A stretch of 64,000 nt of DNA from Woeseiaceae bacterium. Lineage in GTDB: Bacteria; Pseudomonadota; Gammaproteobacteria; Steroidobacterales; Woeseiaceae. Shown here one piece after another: positions 42,449 through 51,613 of the stretch. Location of the stretch: contig JANQLK010000011.1 in NCBI GenBank assembly GCA_028280615.1, positions 1 through 64,000 of the forward strand, read 5' to 3'. A program made the position numbers and the translations under genes. The notes below the pieces were generated by a model. It worked only from the letters and a program-made list of their open reading frames with translations, had not been told where the DNA came from and ran no database searches. Numbering within the stretch: the stretch's first letter is position 1; each line of letters opens with the position of its first letter.

Positions 42449-43487
42449 GATCATGTACACACTGCTGCTCCTGCTGCCGGCCGGCGCGGGCGTCGCGCAG
42501 ACGACGCCGGACGTGGACGAGCAGGGAGAGCCGGAGCTCCGCCGCTACAGCGTCGAGCTCATCGTTTTCGCCTATGCCGAAGACGTCGCGACGGGCAGCG
42601 AGCTGTTCCTGCCCGAGGTCGTCGAGGTCGAAGCGCCGGCGCTGATCGGTGACCGGGAGGGCTTCTGGTCCGCCGAGGGACCGATCCCGGACGACTCGAT
42701 GGCCGGCGACGGCGAAACGGTCCTCGACGAAACGGCGCCGGACCAGGAATCCGGCGCTGGCGAAGCACCGCCCGAGTTTTTCGACGAATTCGGCCGGCGC
42801 GTGAATGAATACGGCGAGCGCATCGATGACGCCGGCAATGTCATCGTCGGGTTCGACCCCTACGCGCTGACGGTCTTTGCCGAGGACGAGCTCACGATGC
42901 TCGATACCTGGGATCGCCTCGACCGGCTCGATGCCTACGAGCCGCTTCTGCACGTGGGCTGGGCGCAGCCGGGCTTGCCCGAGGAGGAGACCGAGGCCAT
43001 TCCGCTGGAGGACTTCGAGTCGCCCGTGGCCGGACTCGACGGCGCATTCACGCTGTACCTGAGCCGCTACCTGCACCTCGTCGTCGACCTCGAGCTCGCG
43101 GCCGAGCGCGGCAGAGACATCGACGGCGACGGTATCGTCGACGAGATGCCGGACGACTCGAGCCGCGACCTGAGCTACGAGGAAACCGTCGCGCTGTACG
43201 GCCGGGCCGGCCGCCGCGAGACGGCCTCTCCCCTGCCCGGCCAGCCAATGACCGGCCGGCTGTTTGCGGACGACGAGTATGCCGACGAGATGTCCCCGGC
43301 CGCGGCCCTCAAGGTGCTGCCGCTCAAGTATTCGATCAACGAAAACCGCATCGTGAACAGCGGCGACGTGCGCTACTTCGACCATCCGAAGTTCGGCGTC
43401 GTCGCGAAGATCGAGCGCGTCGAGCTGCCGGACCCGGCCGAGGCCGGCGACGATACGGACGTGCTGCTGCCGGTGACCGCTCGATGA
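42441..43487 (+). CDS. csiV: CsiV-like periplasmic protein
   Basis: CsiV proteins bind peptidoglycan and help resistance to non-canonical D-amino acids in Vibrio. The 348-residue product has a short signal peptide (MYTLLLLLPAGAGVAQ). It has the family blocks RRYSVELIVFAYAED, YEPLLHVGWAQPG, LYLSRYLHLVVDLEL and YSINENRIVNSGDVRYFDHPKFGVVAKIERV. It is acidic and has two long low-complexity insertions. The ATG overlaps the last 8 bases of mfd, the gene order seen in several gammaproteobacteria. Function is by homology only. Confidence 0.86.
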   Translation: MPRIMYTLLLLLPAGAGVAQTTPDVDEQGEPELRRYSVELIVFAYAEDVATGSELFLPEVVEVEAPALIGDREGFWSAEGPIPDDSMAGDGETVLDETAPDQESGAGEAPPEFFDEFGRRVNEYGERIDDAGNVIVGFDPYALTVFAEDELTMLDTWDRLDRLDAYEPLLHVGWAQPGLPEEETEAIPLEDFESPVAGLDGAFTLYLSRYLHLVVDLELAAERGRDIDGDGIVDEMPDDSSRDLSYEETVALYGRAGRRETASPLPGQPMTGRLFADDEYADEMSPAAALKVLPLKYSINENRIVNSGDVRYFDHPKFGVVAKIERVELPDPAEAGDDTDVLLPVTAR

Positions 43488-43551
43488 CGCCGGCGGGCGG
43501 AAACTTGTAACGTGGGAACGACAAAAAGCTATTAAATCAGTGCTTTATTAG

Positions 43552-44113
43552 AAAAACATAAAAGCAACTATAAACAGGCCATGGAATGAACTTGTCAGTG
43601 CCGCGTATGCCGATCTCTTGGGAGACCCGGCACGATTAGCAGATAACCTGAAAGCCTTTGATCAGGAAACGCTTGATGCGTTGATGCCGAGAGCCGATCA
43701 GAGAGTTTGGAATCGGGTCGCAAGAGAACTGGATCGTATCTATTCGGTTGGCGCTGATGAAATCGCTGAACGACAGATCAAGAACAAGAGTTTTATTGAC
43801 TCGCTGATTACCTCATCTACGCCGAGAAAGTCTCGGACGAGCATTCAGGCGATGAACAACACGAATGACGAGGCGACGCGTGACTCGTATCGAGCAGCGA
43901 TTGTCGAGTAGGCTTGGGATGACGTTTTTAAGCCGGCAAAGAGTAAAGTCAATGTCGATGCCGAATTGCTAAGACGGCGCGTCGCAAAACTCAAGGAAAC
44001 GGGCTTGTGGAGCGTCCTATCTACTGAATAACAACCACGCAATATTAACGGCGATGGGCGGCGCTTTAGCGCAAATTGCCCCGCCTGAAGATATCAGCCA
44101 ATTGGAGGACTAG
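43552..44113 (+). pseudogene. Degraded phage virion-protein gene (3' fragment)
   Basis: From a TAG at 43549 one frame reads KNIKATINRPWNELVSAAYAD... for 119 codons to an in-frame TAG at 43909-43911. It continues (AWDDVFKPAKSKVNVDAELLRRRV...) to a TAA at 44029. The next frame then carries GASYLLNNNHAILTAMGG and ends in TAG at 44111-44113, so a frameshift near 44000 has also occurred. The continuous protein-like sense across a stop and a shift indicates an eroded gene lacking its 5' part. The context, directly upstream of a phage tailspike, suggests a large internal-virion-type protein, but the identity is not certain. Confidence 0.65.
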
Positions 44114-46294
44114 ATGGCATTTCCATTACTTGGTACGCCCAAACCACAGTTTTTCGATTCATCTGGAACTCCGCTTGCAGCTGGTACGGTTGAGGTAAAA
44201 GAGCCCGATGACGATACGGACAAAGCGACTTATCCAACCTATGACGATGCAGAGGCGGCGACAAACCCAAATGACAACCCACTGACGTTGAACTCTCGCG
44301 GCGAGCCGGCAAATGGTTTGTGGGGAATTGATGGCGAAGATTACAAAATCGTTCTGAAGGATGATAGCGGTTCTACGGTCTACACAGTCGATGATGTTTT
44401 TCTGCCGGTCTCACCTATCAATAAGACAGCGGCAGAAACATCAGCAGGCGTAACGGTAATAGACTTTGCCTACCCGCCCGGTGACGTTCGTCGGTACGGT
44501 GCAAACGGGTCGTCGGACGACACAGCCGCGATAAATGCGGCTCTATCGGTTGGCGGCGAGGTCCTCTTGCTTTCGTCGCATACGATTAGCGCAAAGCTCG
44601 ATATTACCGCTGATTGTCACATCAAAGGCGCTCGGCCATACACGACGTTTACTCAATCTCACGATGGTGAATTGTTTGATCTGTCGACCCAGAATGTCTA
44701 CATCGAAAATGTTAAGGCATCAGGAAATGACTTTATTCTGATCGATTCAAGCTTTAACGATCTCACTATTGATAACTGCCACATCACAGGTGCACCGACG
44801 ACGTTCACCGAATACGGCATTCGTGCGGCAACGGGTGCGGCCCTGACGTGCAACAATCTGATCATTTCTCGTACGTACTTCAAAGACTGCGCTTGTACAC
44901 TTTTGAATGAGCTAACGGGCGAACTACTCGAAATGTCCGATTGCCACGTCAAAGACGCGCAGACGCTTGTGCTTCGATCTTTGCCATCGTCTTGGCCAAA
45001 CCAAGGCTCAACTGAGAACTGGAATCACGTCAAATTCTTGCGCAATTGGGTCGATGGCATAAACACCAACGTCACGGACACAAGCGCCTTTGCAAGATTG
45101 GTGATGTCAACAGCCAACAACGAAATAGAAGTTGGAAACAATGTAGCCAAGAACTTCACGACGACGGGGTCTGGAACCATCATCTACTCAGACACCGGAG
45201 ATACAAATGTGCACGATAATTTTTTTGAAAACATGCAAGGCAATAACTTTCTGATTCGAGATAAAGATCATGCGGCGACGAACTCCCATCGGGTAGTAAA
45301 TAACACGTTCAAGCAGGACGCTGTTTCAACAAACGTCCCAGGCATTATGAGCTGTTTGAAGAAATCGAACGCAATTATTGAGGGTAACGTATTTGTCGGT
45401 TGTGAGGGTGTTTGCCTAGAGGTCTACGACCCAAGGACAGCTCCTTACGCCAGCAACATCAAGTTCAGCAACAATCACATCATTGACCACAATTACCCCG
45501 CTGTTGTTCGCTTGAGGGAGCCATCCAGCAATATCACAATCAGCGGTAACACGGTTCACGGTCTGACAAATACGGGTGCGGTCACGCTTGAGGGCGAAGA
45601 TGACGAGCGCCTTGTAAGCATATACGTTTCAAGTGAAGGTGATTCCGCAACAGATATTGAGAATGTGGTCATATCGGGCAACTCAATTTTAGACGGCTCG
45701 GCGACCTCGTGCATGGTTTCGCTTTACACCAATACGTCGGCCCCAGGGGGCATCAACAATATTTCTATTGTCGACAACTACCTGCCAGACGGATTGGCGC
45801 TGATCAAGGGGATCACGAATGGTGCTCCTACGGCAGAATCTATATACCTTGATGGTAACGTTCTCGGTCGAGGTGTCGACCTTGTTGACGGCGATCACCC
45901 GCAAGAATGGCGGGGTCCGCTTAAGGGTGTAACATCTGGAATGTATGATTTCTCTGTCAATGGCGGCTCAGTCGGAAATATTGCAATAGCAAGCATTCCG
46001 GATAACTCAACCGTGGTTAAAGCGTGGTATGAGGTTTTAACCGCCCCCACCAGTGGTGGCAGTGCCACGATAGCATTTGGTGTGCAAACCAACGATGCGG
46101 CCGGTATTTTAGCCGCTACGGCATACAACAATGCCGTCTTCAATACGGGCTATCACGACGCCATACCGGATGGTACGGCAACGAACTTCACAACCAAGAC
46201 GACGGCGGTTCGTAGTCTCGTTATGACCATCGGTACTTCTGCACTAACGGCGGGAAAGATTCGAATCTGGGCAGAGTACATCACGAGCGAATAA
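44114..46294 (+). CDS. Phage tailspike-like protein with right-handed beta-helix
   Basis: The intact 726-residue product has three parts. The N-terminal particle-binding domain (MAFPLLGTPKPQFFDSSG, then PLTLNSRGEPANGLWGIDG) is typical of phage tail fibres. The central part begins VRRYGANGSSDDTAAINAAL, a pectate-lyase/tailspike start, followed by many NxxxNN-type beta-helix rungs. The C-terminal domain (IPDNSTVVKAWYEVLTAPTSGG...TSALTAGKIRIWAEYITSE) resembles phage structural repeats. A GGAGG lies 8 bases upstream. GC content is visibly lower than the flanking genes. No other complete phage gene remains, so its survival is notable. The host receptor or enzymatic activity is unknown. Confidence 0.9.
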   Translation: MAFPLLGTPKPQFFDSSGTPLAAGTVEVKEPDDDTDKATYPTYDDAEAATNPNDNPLTLNSRGEPANGLWGIDGEDYKIVLKDDSGSTVYTVDDVFLPVSPINKTAAETSAGVTVIDFAYPPGDVRRYGANGSSDDTAAINAALSVGGEVLLLSSHTISAKLDITADCHIKGARPYTTFTQSHDGELFDLSTQNVYIENVKASGNDFILIDSSFNDLTIDNCHITGAPTTFTEYGIRAATGAALTCNNLIISRTYFKDCACTLLNELTGELLEMSDCHVKDAQTLVLRSLPSSWPNQGSTENWNHVKFLRNWVDGINTNVTDTSAFARLVMSTANNEIEVGNNVAKNFTTTGSGTIIYSDTGDTNVHDNFFENMQGNNFLIRDKDHAATNSHRVVNNTFKQDAVSTNVPGIMSCLKKSNAIIEGNVFVGCEGVCLEVYDPRTAPYASNIKFSNNHIIDHNYPAVVRLREPSSNITISGNTVHGLTNTGAVTLEGEDDERLVSIYVSSEGDSATDIENVVISGNSILDGSATSCMVSLYTNTSAPGGINNISIVDNYLPDGLALIKGITNGAPTAESIYLDGNVLGRGVDLVDGDHPQEWRGPLKGVTSGMYDFSVNGGSVGNIAIASIPDNSTVVKAWYEVLTAPTSGGSATIAFGVQTNDAAGILAATAYNNAVFNTGYHDAIPDGTATNFTTKTTAVRSLVMTIGTSALTAGKIRIWAEYITSE

Positions 46295-46338
46295 TGGCAT
46301 TCGCAATACTAGGAAATCCGGTTCCTCAGTTCTTTTGA
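46294..46338 (+). pseudogene. Truncated start of a second tailspike gene
   Basis: Overlapping the tailspike stop (TAATG) is an ATG that reads MAFAILGNPVPQFF and then TGA. It matches the tailspike N terminus MAFPLLGTPKPQFF at 10 of 14 positions. This is the beginning of a second tail fibre gene, cut after 14 codons where host sequence resumes. It marks the right edge of the phage remnant. Confidence 0.7.
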
Positions 46339-46377
46339 GCCATAACTGACCGGAACGCATCGCACCCGGCGACAACG

Positions 46378-47283
46378 CTAGCCCGCATCCAGCAACCCGT
46401 CGAAAAACTCCTCCGACGATGGCGCGCCCCGGGCGACGGTAATCGTTCCGAGCCGATGCGATACCGTGACGAAGCGCCCCTGCTCCGAGCGCGGGTGATG
46501 GATGCGCAGCTCCCGCACCGACGCCGAGATGCGATCCGCAAAGGCACGCACGTTGTCCTCGTCTGCCGCATGCGACAGCACGACGATCTTGTCGTCGCCG
46601 TGGCGCCCGACCACGTCGCTGGCGCGGCGCAGGCAGCGTTGCACGGTCTGGCCGACCCGGCGGAGGCAGGAGTCGGCGGCATGGCGACCGAAGACGTCGA
46701 CGTAGGCTGCGAAGTCATCGAACGTAAACACGACGACGGCCAGCGTCGCCTGCTCGCGCCCGGCAACGGCCCAGTCGTGGGCCAGGATGTCGCGGAAGGT
46801 GCGCTCGTTGAGCAGGCCCGTCAGGGGGTCTTCGCGCCGCAGGTCGCGAATACGCCGCCGTGCGCGCTTGAGTGCCTGGTCGGCGTGGGCTGCCGCGCGG
46901 CCGCTCGTGAAGCGAAGCACGACCGCCATGTACTGACCGCCCGAGTCGCCGGGGTCGTCGACCGGCTTCAATACCAGCAGGCATTCCCGACCGTTTACGT
47001 CGACGGATATCGTGCTGGCGCGCCCGCTGCGCACGGCTTCGCTGACCTCGAGAGCCGACTCGCGGCCGACCAGCTTGTCGATGAGCTCTGCGAAAGGCAG
47101 CGGCTGGAGGTCGGCGTCCACGCTCGCATCGTCGTCGGGATCGCCGGGCCCCGCGCCGAGTTTCACGAACGCGGGATTTGCCATGACGACGGGCCAGTCT
47201 GCCTGCTCAGTGCGAAACAGCAGCATCGGCTCGGCCGACGCATCGACCAGCGCACGCAGGGCGATGGAGGACAGCGTGCTCAT
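46378..47283 (-). CDS. PAS-like/GGDEF protein with degenerate active site
   Basis: The 301-residue product has an N-terminal PAS-like sensor region (LVDASAEPMLLFRTEQADWPVVMANPAF, about 12-120). A coiled linker (HADQALKRARRRIRDLRRED) leads to a GGDEF domain starting DPLTGLLNERTFRDIL. The signature GGDEF is replaced by GDDKI (about 229-233) with Glu changed to Lys, so cyclic-di-GMP synthesis is not expected. It may be a regulatory or binding domain. The ATG at 47283 follows the MTI phosphorylase stop by 2 bases, with GAGG upstream. Confidence 0.85.
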   Translation of the reverse strand: MSTLSSIALRALVDASAEPMLLFRTEQADWPVVMANPAFVKLGAGPGDPDDDASVDADLQPLPFAELIDKLVGRESALEVSEAVRSGRASTISVDVNGRECLLVLKPVDDPGDSGGQYMAVVLRFTSGRAAAHADQALKRARRRIRDLRREDPLTGLLNERTFRDILAHDWAVAGREQATLAVVVFTFDDFAAYVDVFGRHAADSCLRRVGQTVQRCLRRASDVVGRHGDDKIVVLSHAADEDNVRAFADRISASVRELRIHHPRSEQGRFVTVSHRLGTITVARGAPSSEEFFDGLLDAG

Positions 47284-47285
47284 CC

Positions 47286-48032
47286 TCAACCCTCGCGCAC
47301 GCGGCCGAGGAATCGCGCAACGACGGCCATGGCTTTGTCGCGCGCCGCGCCCGACACGGCCTCGAGTTCGTCGTGAATGGGCTTATCGCCTCGCCCGGCT
47401 GCCCGATTGACGACGATGGCGATACAGGCGTACTCGATCCCCCGCTCGGCTGCCAGCGCGGCCTCGGGCATGCCGGTCATGCCGACGTAGTCGGCCCCGT
47501 CGCGTTCCAGCCGGTCTACCTCGGCCGCGGTCTCGAGGCGCGGCCCCTGGGTCGCGGCGTAGACGCCGCCAACGCCCGTTTCGATCTCCGCTTCCGCGGC
47601 GGCGGACAGCAGTGAGGCACGTAGCGATGCCGAAAACGGCCGCGTGAAATCGATGTGGTCGGCGCCCTCGCCGACACTGTCGACGAACGTGTGCTCACGT
47701 CCCCAGGTGTAGTCGATGACCTGGTCCGGAATCGCGATGCCGCCGGGAAGGACGTCGGTCGTGACCGAGCCGACCGTATTCAGCGCGATGACCGCATCGA
47801 CACCCGCGCTATACAGGCACTCGATGTTCGCCCGGTAGTTGATTCGATGCGGCGGTATCGTGTGCGGCAAGCCGTGCCGCGCAAGCACGCGCACGGAATT
47901 CCCCGCGAGCGTCACGTCGTAGAGGGGCGACGACGGCATGCCGTAAGCGTTCTCAGCCGCCGCATCGGACGGCGAGACTTCGAGCATGCCGGAGAGCCCC
48001 GAGCCGGCGATGATTGCTACCTGCTCAGGCAT
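47286..48032 (-). CDS. S-methyl-5'-thioinosine phosphorylase (PNP family)
   Basis: The 248-residue product belongs to the trimeric PNP/MTAP family: AIIAGSGLSGM (phosphate loop), VRVLARHGLPHTIPPHRINYRANIECL, and YAATQGPRLETAAEVDRLERDGADYVGMTGMPEA. In Pseudomonas the homologue next to nagZ (PA3004) phosphorolyses methylthioinosine for polyamine by-product salvage; the neighbour here is also nagZ, with the stop of nagZ overlapping this start by 8 bases. Methylthioadenosine phosphorylase activity cannot be excluded. Confidence 0.9.
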   Translation of the reverse strand: MPEQVAIIAGSGLSGMLEVSPSDAAAENAYGMPSSPLYDVTLAGNSVRVLARHGLPHTIPPHRINYRANIECLYSAGVDAVIALNTVGSVTTDVLPGGIAIPDQVIDYTWGREHTFVDSVGEGADHIDFTRPFSASLRASLLSAAAEAEIETGVGGVYAATQGPRLETAAEVDRLERDGADYVGMTGMPEAALAAERGIEYACIAIVVNRAAGRGDKPIHDELEAVSGAARDKAMAVVARFLGRVREG

Positions 48033-49071
48033 CCAGGGTCAGCTCCGGCGGTTCGCTGACCTCGGCGAGCGCGGCGGTGGCAGCCCCCCACTCCTCGCTC
48101 TTGTTGAGCGCCTTCAAGCTCTTGCCACCCGTGCCATGCAGCCGTGCCAGGCGCACCTGCGACACGGGATTCGAATAGCCGGACAGCGCGTGAACGGCGC
48201 GCTCGGCCCGCGCCCGGTCATTGCAGATGATGACCATATCGCAACCCGCCGACAGCGACAGCTTCGCGCGATCCGGCATGCTGCCGTACTCGCGCGTCGC
48301 CTTCATGCTCAGGTCGTCCGAGAATACGGCGCCGTCGAAGCCGAGCCGGCCGCGCAGTTCCTCCTGAATCCAGTACCGGGAGAAGCCGGACGGCTCGGGA
48401 TCGATGTCGGCGTACACGATATGCGCCATCATGACGCCGGCCACCGCTCGCGTCGATACCAGGCGCTCGTAGGGCAGCATGTCGTCGAGCAGGTCGCCGT
48501 ACTCGCGCCGGTCCACGGGCAGTTTCAGGTGCGAGTCTGCGACCACGGCGCCGTGACCCGGGAAGTGCTTGGCAACGGCGGCCATGCCGGCGCTCCTGAG
48601 CCCGCGCGAGAACTGCGTAGCGAGAGCCCCGACGACTCGTGGACTGGAGTGAAACGCTCGGTCGCCGATGATCTCGCTGATGCCCCAGTCGAGGTCGACG
48701 CAGGGCGCGAAACACAGGTCGATGTCGACAGACCTGAGTTCGCTTCCGATCAGCCAGCCGGCTGTCCTGGCAAGCTGCTCCGCCTGCTCCGCGTCGCGAC
48801 GATGCAGCCGCCCGATCGCGCGCATCGCCGGAATGACCGTGAACCCCTCCCGGAATCGTTGTACCCGGCCGCCCTCGTGATCGACGGCGATCAACAGCGG
48901 CGGCCGCCTGAGCCGGCGCAGCTCGGCGACGAGTTCGGTGATCTGCTGCACGGATTCGAAGTTGCGGGTGAACAGAATGATGCCGCCGACGGCAGGCTCG
49001 CGCAGCAGATCGCGGTCCGCCGGCGTCAGGCGGGTACCGTCGATATCGAGCATGACGGGGCCAAGGGACAT
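48025..49071 (-). CDS. nagZ: Beta-N-acetylhexosaminidase NagZ
   Basis: NagZ removes GlcNAc from anhydromuropeptides during peptidoglycan recycling in the cytoplasm. The 348-residue product is a glycoside hydrolase 3 enzyme with the diagnostic KHFPGHG motif (His173 general acid) and nucleophile Asp252 in FSDDLSM. DHEGGRVQRF is also present. Length is typical. The preceding 47 bases are markedly AT-rich. It is followed by the MTI phosphorylase, a pairing known from pseudomonads. Confidence 0.96.
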   Translation of the reverse strand: MSLGPVMLDIDGTRLTPADRDLLREPAVGGIILFTRNFESVQQITELVAELRRLRRPPLLIAVDHEGGRVQRFREGFTVIPAMRAIGRLHRRDAEQAEQLARTAGWLIGSELRSVDIDLCFAPCVDLDWGISEIIGDRAFHSSPRVVGALATQFSRGLRSAGMAAVAKHFPGHGAVVADSHLKLPVDRREYGDLLDDMLPYERLVSTRAVAGVMMAHIVYADIDPEPSGFSRYWIQEELRGRLGFDGAVFSDDLSMKATREYGSMPDRAKLSLSAGCDMVIICNDRARAERAVHALSGYSNPVSQVRLARLHGTGGKSLKALNKSEEWGAATAALAEVSEPPELTLDA

Positions 49072-49118
49072 GGTCGTAACTTATATTTTACTTTCCATAA
49101 ATTCAATAAATTACTGTT

Positions 49119-50438
49119 TTACTTAACAAAGACTGCCATGGACTCGACATGTGCCGTGTGCGGGAACATGTCGATGATGCCCGCCGCTTCGAGCCTGTAG
49201 CCATGCTCGCGAACCAGCGTCCCGGCATCCCGAGCCAGCGTTCCCGGGTGGCAGGACACGTACACGATACGCTGTGCACCGATGCGCTGCACATGCTCGA
49301 GAACCTCGGCCGCGCCGCTGCGGGCCGGATCGAGCAACAGGCGGTCCCAGCTTCCATCGAACCAGCGTTCGCTGCCGTCGATTTTTGCGAGGTCAGCCGC
49401 CGTAAACTCGACGTTGTCGAGCCCGTTCAGGCTCGCGTTGGCCCCGGCACGTCCGACGAGCCCTGCCTCACCTTCGATTCCCAGCACGTGACCGGCCCGG
49501 CGCGCGATCGGCAACGTGAAGTTGCCAATGCCGCAGAAAAGGTCCAGGACGCGGTCGTCAGGCCCCGGTTCGAGCCAGTCGACGGCCTGCTCGACCATGC
49601 GCTCGTTGATCTCAGGGTTGACCTGCACGAAGTCGATTGGCCGAAACCCGACGTTTAGGTCGAAGCCCGGCAAGGCGTAGAACAGCGGCTCCGGGTTTAC
49701 GTCGGGCCAGGCGCATTCGAGCGAATCGAGTCCGCCGGGCTGGAGCCATGCCTGGATACCGTGCTGTTCACCGAAGGCGCGGATACGATCGAGATCGCCG
49801 GCAGTCGGCGGATCGAGCACGCGAAACACGAGCGCGGTGGCGTTGTCCGCGACGGCCACCTCCACCTGCGGCAGGCGCGCGCGAATCGACAGCGAGCCAA
49901 TCAGCTCGCTCAGCGGCAGCAGCAGGCCGTCGACGGGCCTGGCGAGTACCTCGCAACGCTCCATCTCGGCGATGAACGGCGCGTGCCGCTCGCGAAAGCC
50001 GACCAGCACGCGGCCTTTCGCCGGCACGTCCTTGACGGCCAGACGGGCCCGGCGACGGTAATTCCAGGGTTCGGCCGTCAACGGCTCGAGACGCTCGGCC
50101 GGGCTCACCCCGCCGATGCGCTCGAGGCTGTCCCAGAGCGTCCGGGCCTTGATGTCACGCTGCTGTTCGATCGACACGTGCTGCAGGGAGCAGCCGCCGC
50201 AGCGGCCGTAGGCGGCGCAGCGCGCATCGACCCGCTCGGGCGACGCCTCGAGCACTTCGAGCAGTTCGGCTTCGTCGAAATTGCGGCGCCGCTTGCGCCT
50301 GAGGAAGCGGACCGACTCGCCCACGAGCGCGCCGGCGACGAACACCTTCTTGCCTTCGCCCGCAACGATACCGCGTCCGTCGTGGGTTACCGAATCGATC
50401 CGCCCTTCTTCGGGCTCGCGACGTCTGGCCCTTGCCAC
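49119..50438 (-). CDS. rlmD: 23S rRNA (uracil-1939-C5) methyltransferase RlmD
   Basis: RlmD methylates U1939 of 23S rRNA using SAM. The 439-residue product has an N-terminal TRAM domain and a 4Fe-4S cluster site (Cys74, Cys80, Cys83, Cys162). The methyltransferase domain has DLFCGIGNFTLPIA, LLLDPARSG, and the catalytic Cys396 in YVSCHPGT. Length and motif order are complete. It lies three bases after the exonuclease gene on the same strand. Confidence 0.95.
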   Translation of the reverse strand: MARARRREPEEGRIDSVTHDGRGIVAGEGKKVFVAGALVGESVRFLRRKRRRNFDEAELLEVLEASPERVDARCAAYGRCGGCSLQHVSIEQQRDIKARTLWDSLERIGGVSPAERLEPLTAEPWNYRRRARLAVKDVPAKGRVLVGFRERHAPFIAEMERCEVLARPVDGLLLPLSELIGSLSIRARLPQVEVAVADNATALVFRVLDPPTAGDLDRIRAFGEQHGIQAWLQPGGLDSLECAWPDVNPEPLFYALPGFDLNVGFRPIDFVQVNPEINERMVEQAVDWLEPGPDDRVLDLFCGIGNFTLPIARRAGHVLGIEGEAGLVGRAGANASLNGLDNVEFTAADLAKIDGSERWFDGSWDRLLLDPARSGAAEVLEHVQRIGAQRIVYVSCHPGTLARDAGTLVREHGYRLEAAGIIDMFPHTAHVESMAVFVK

Positions 50439-50441
50439 GAG

Positions 50442-51215
50442 CTACGCGGCCGGCCAGGCGGCCAGGAACTCGTCGATGTGCGCCTCGCCCATGCCCTCGA
50501 GCGTGGAACGCACGAGCGTCATCTCGCGCTCGAGATCGGCATCGTCGAGATTGCCGCGCATGTGCTCGAAGCGCAGGTAGACCAGCCAGGTATTCAGCAC
50601 ATCGGTCTCGCAATAGTCGCGGATCTCCTTGATCCCACCCGCCTGGTACTTGTCCCAGACCCTGTCGCCGCTCATGCCGAGCTTGCCCGGAAACCCCAGG
50701 AGCGTCGCAATCTCGTCGAGCTTGGCGCGGCCGCGCGGGTTGTAGTTCGACAGGATGTCCATCAGGTCCATGTGCCGCCAGTGGAAACGCGACAGGTAGT
50801 TGTTCCATTTGAAGTCGCGGTCGTGCTCACCCGTTTCCCAGTAGCGAGGCGCCTGGATGCCGTGCCTGAGCGCCCGGTAGTGCAGCACCGGCAGGTCGAA
50901 ACCGCCACCGTTCCACGATACGAGATCCGGCGTGTAGCGGTCGATACCGTCGAAGAATCGGCGCACGATTTCGGCCTCGTCGGCGTCTTCGTCGCCCAGG
51001 CTCCAGACGCGAAACGAGTTGCCCTGTCTGAGCGCAACCGATATCGCGACGACCCGATGCTTGTGCAGCGGCAGAAAATCGCTGCCGGTTGCCTGCTGGT
51101 GCAGGAAGGTCATCGCGTTGGCAACCTTCTCGTCTTCGATGCCCTCCATGCCGAGTGCAAGCTTGCCGAACTCGACGTCCGGTACGGTTTCGATATCAAA
51201 GGAAAAGCAGTTCAT
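50442..51215 (-). CDS. PolB-type 3'-5' exonuclease
   Basis: The 257-residue product has the DEDD exonuclease order: motif I FDIETVPD (Asp7, Glu9), motif II VSWNGGGFDLPVLHYRA, and motif III in YCETDVLNTWLVYLR. The family is annotated as predicted 3'-5' exonuclease related to PolB proofreading domains, and is common in gammaproteobacteria near rlmD. The precise substrate is unknown. Start overlaps the acpS stop (ATGA). Confidence 0.9.
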   Translation of the reverse strand: MNCFSFDIETVPDVEFGKLALGMEGIEDEKVANAMTFLHQQATGSDFLPLHKHRVVAISVALRQGNSFRVWSLGDEDADEAEIVRRFFDGIDRYTPDLVSWNGGGFDLPVLHYRALRHGIQAPRYWETGEHDRDFKWNNYLSRFHWRHMDLMDILSNYNPRGRAKLDEIATLLGFPGKLGMSGDRVWDKYQAGGIKEIRDYCETDVLNTWLVYLRFEHMRGNLDDADLEREMTLVRSTLEGMGEAHIDEFLAAWPAA

Positions 51216-51613
51216 TCGGTGTTGCTCACTTGCGTTGCATTTTCGACGACGGCGAAGGCGATGATCAGTCCCGCGTCGTCGGTCAGACTGACGTGGCCCG
51301 CGCCGACCCCGAGTTCGTCGCAGACCTTGCGGCCGCGATCCGACCAGATCACGAGCGGCCGGCCCCAGGCGTTGCTCGTGATGCCGACGTCGCGAATCCA
51401 GACACCGTGCGCGAAGCCCGTGCCCATCGCCTTGACCGTGGCCTCCTTGCCGGCGAAGCGCATCGCGAGGAAACGCACCGGGTGCTTCGAGCGCTCGAAC
51501 AGCGCCCTTTCCTCGGGCATCAACAGCCGGTTGACGAAATGCTCGCCGAAGCGCTCGTAGGTTGCCTTGACGCGCGCGAGCTCGATGACGTCGGTTCCGA
51601 CGCCGAAGATCAT
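51212..51613 (-). CDS. acpS: Holo-[acyl-carrier-protein] synthase
   Basis: AcpS transfers phosphopantetheine from CoA to apo-ACP. The 133-residue product has the family ends: [15 protein letters not shown] with Asp8, and [20 protein letters not shown] with the metal-binding Glu in AGKEA. The start overlaps the pdxJ stop. This pdxJ-acpS pair is conserved in gammaproteobacteria. Confidence 0.96.
   Translation of the reverse strand: MIFGVGTDVIELARVKATYERFGEHFVNRLLMPEERALFERSKHPVRFLAMRFAGKEATVKAMGTGFAHGVWIRDVGITSNAWGRPLVIWSDRGRKVCDELGVGAGHVSLTDDAGLIIAFAVVENATQVSNTE

Noticed and set aside
49761..51560. A 599-codon plus-strand frame over rlmD, the exonuclease and acpS
   Set aside because: It spans three coupled minus-strand genes with clear motifs and has no ribosome binding site or domain.
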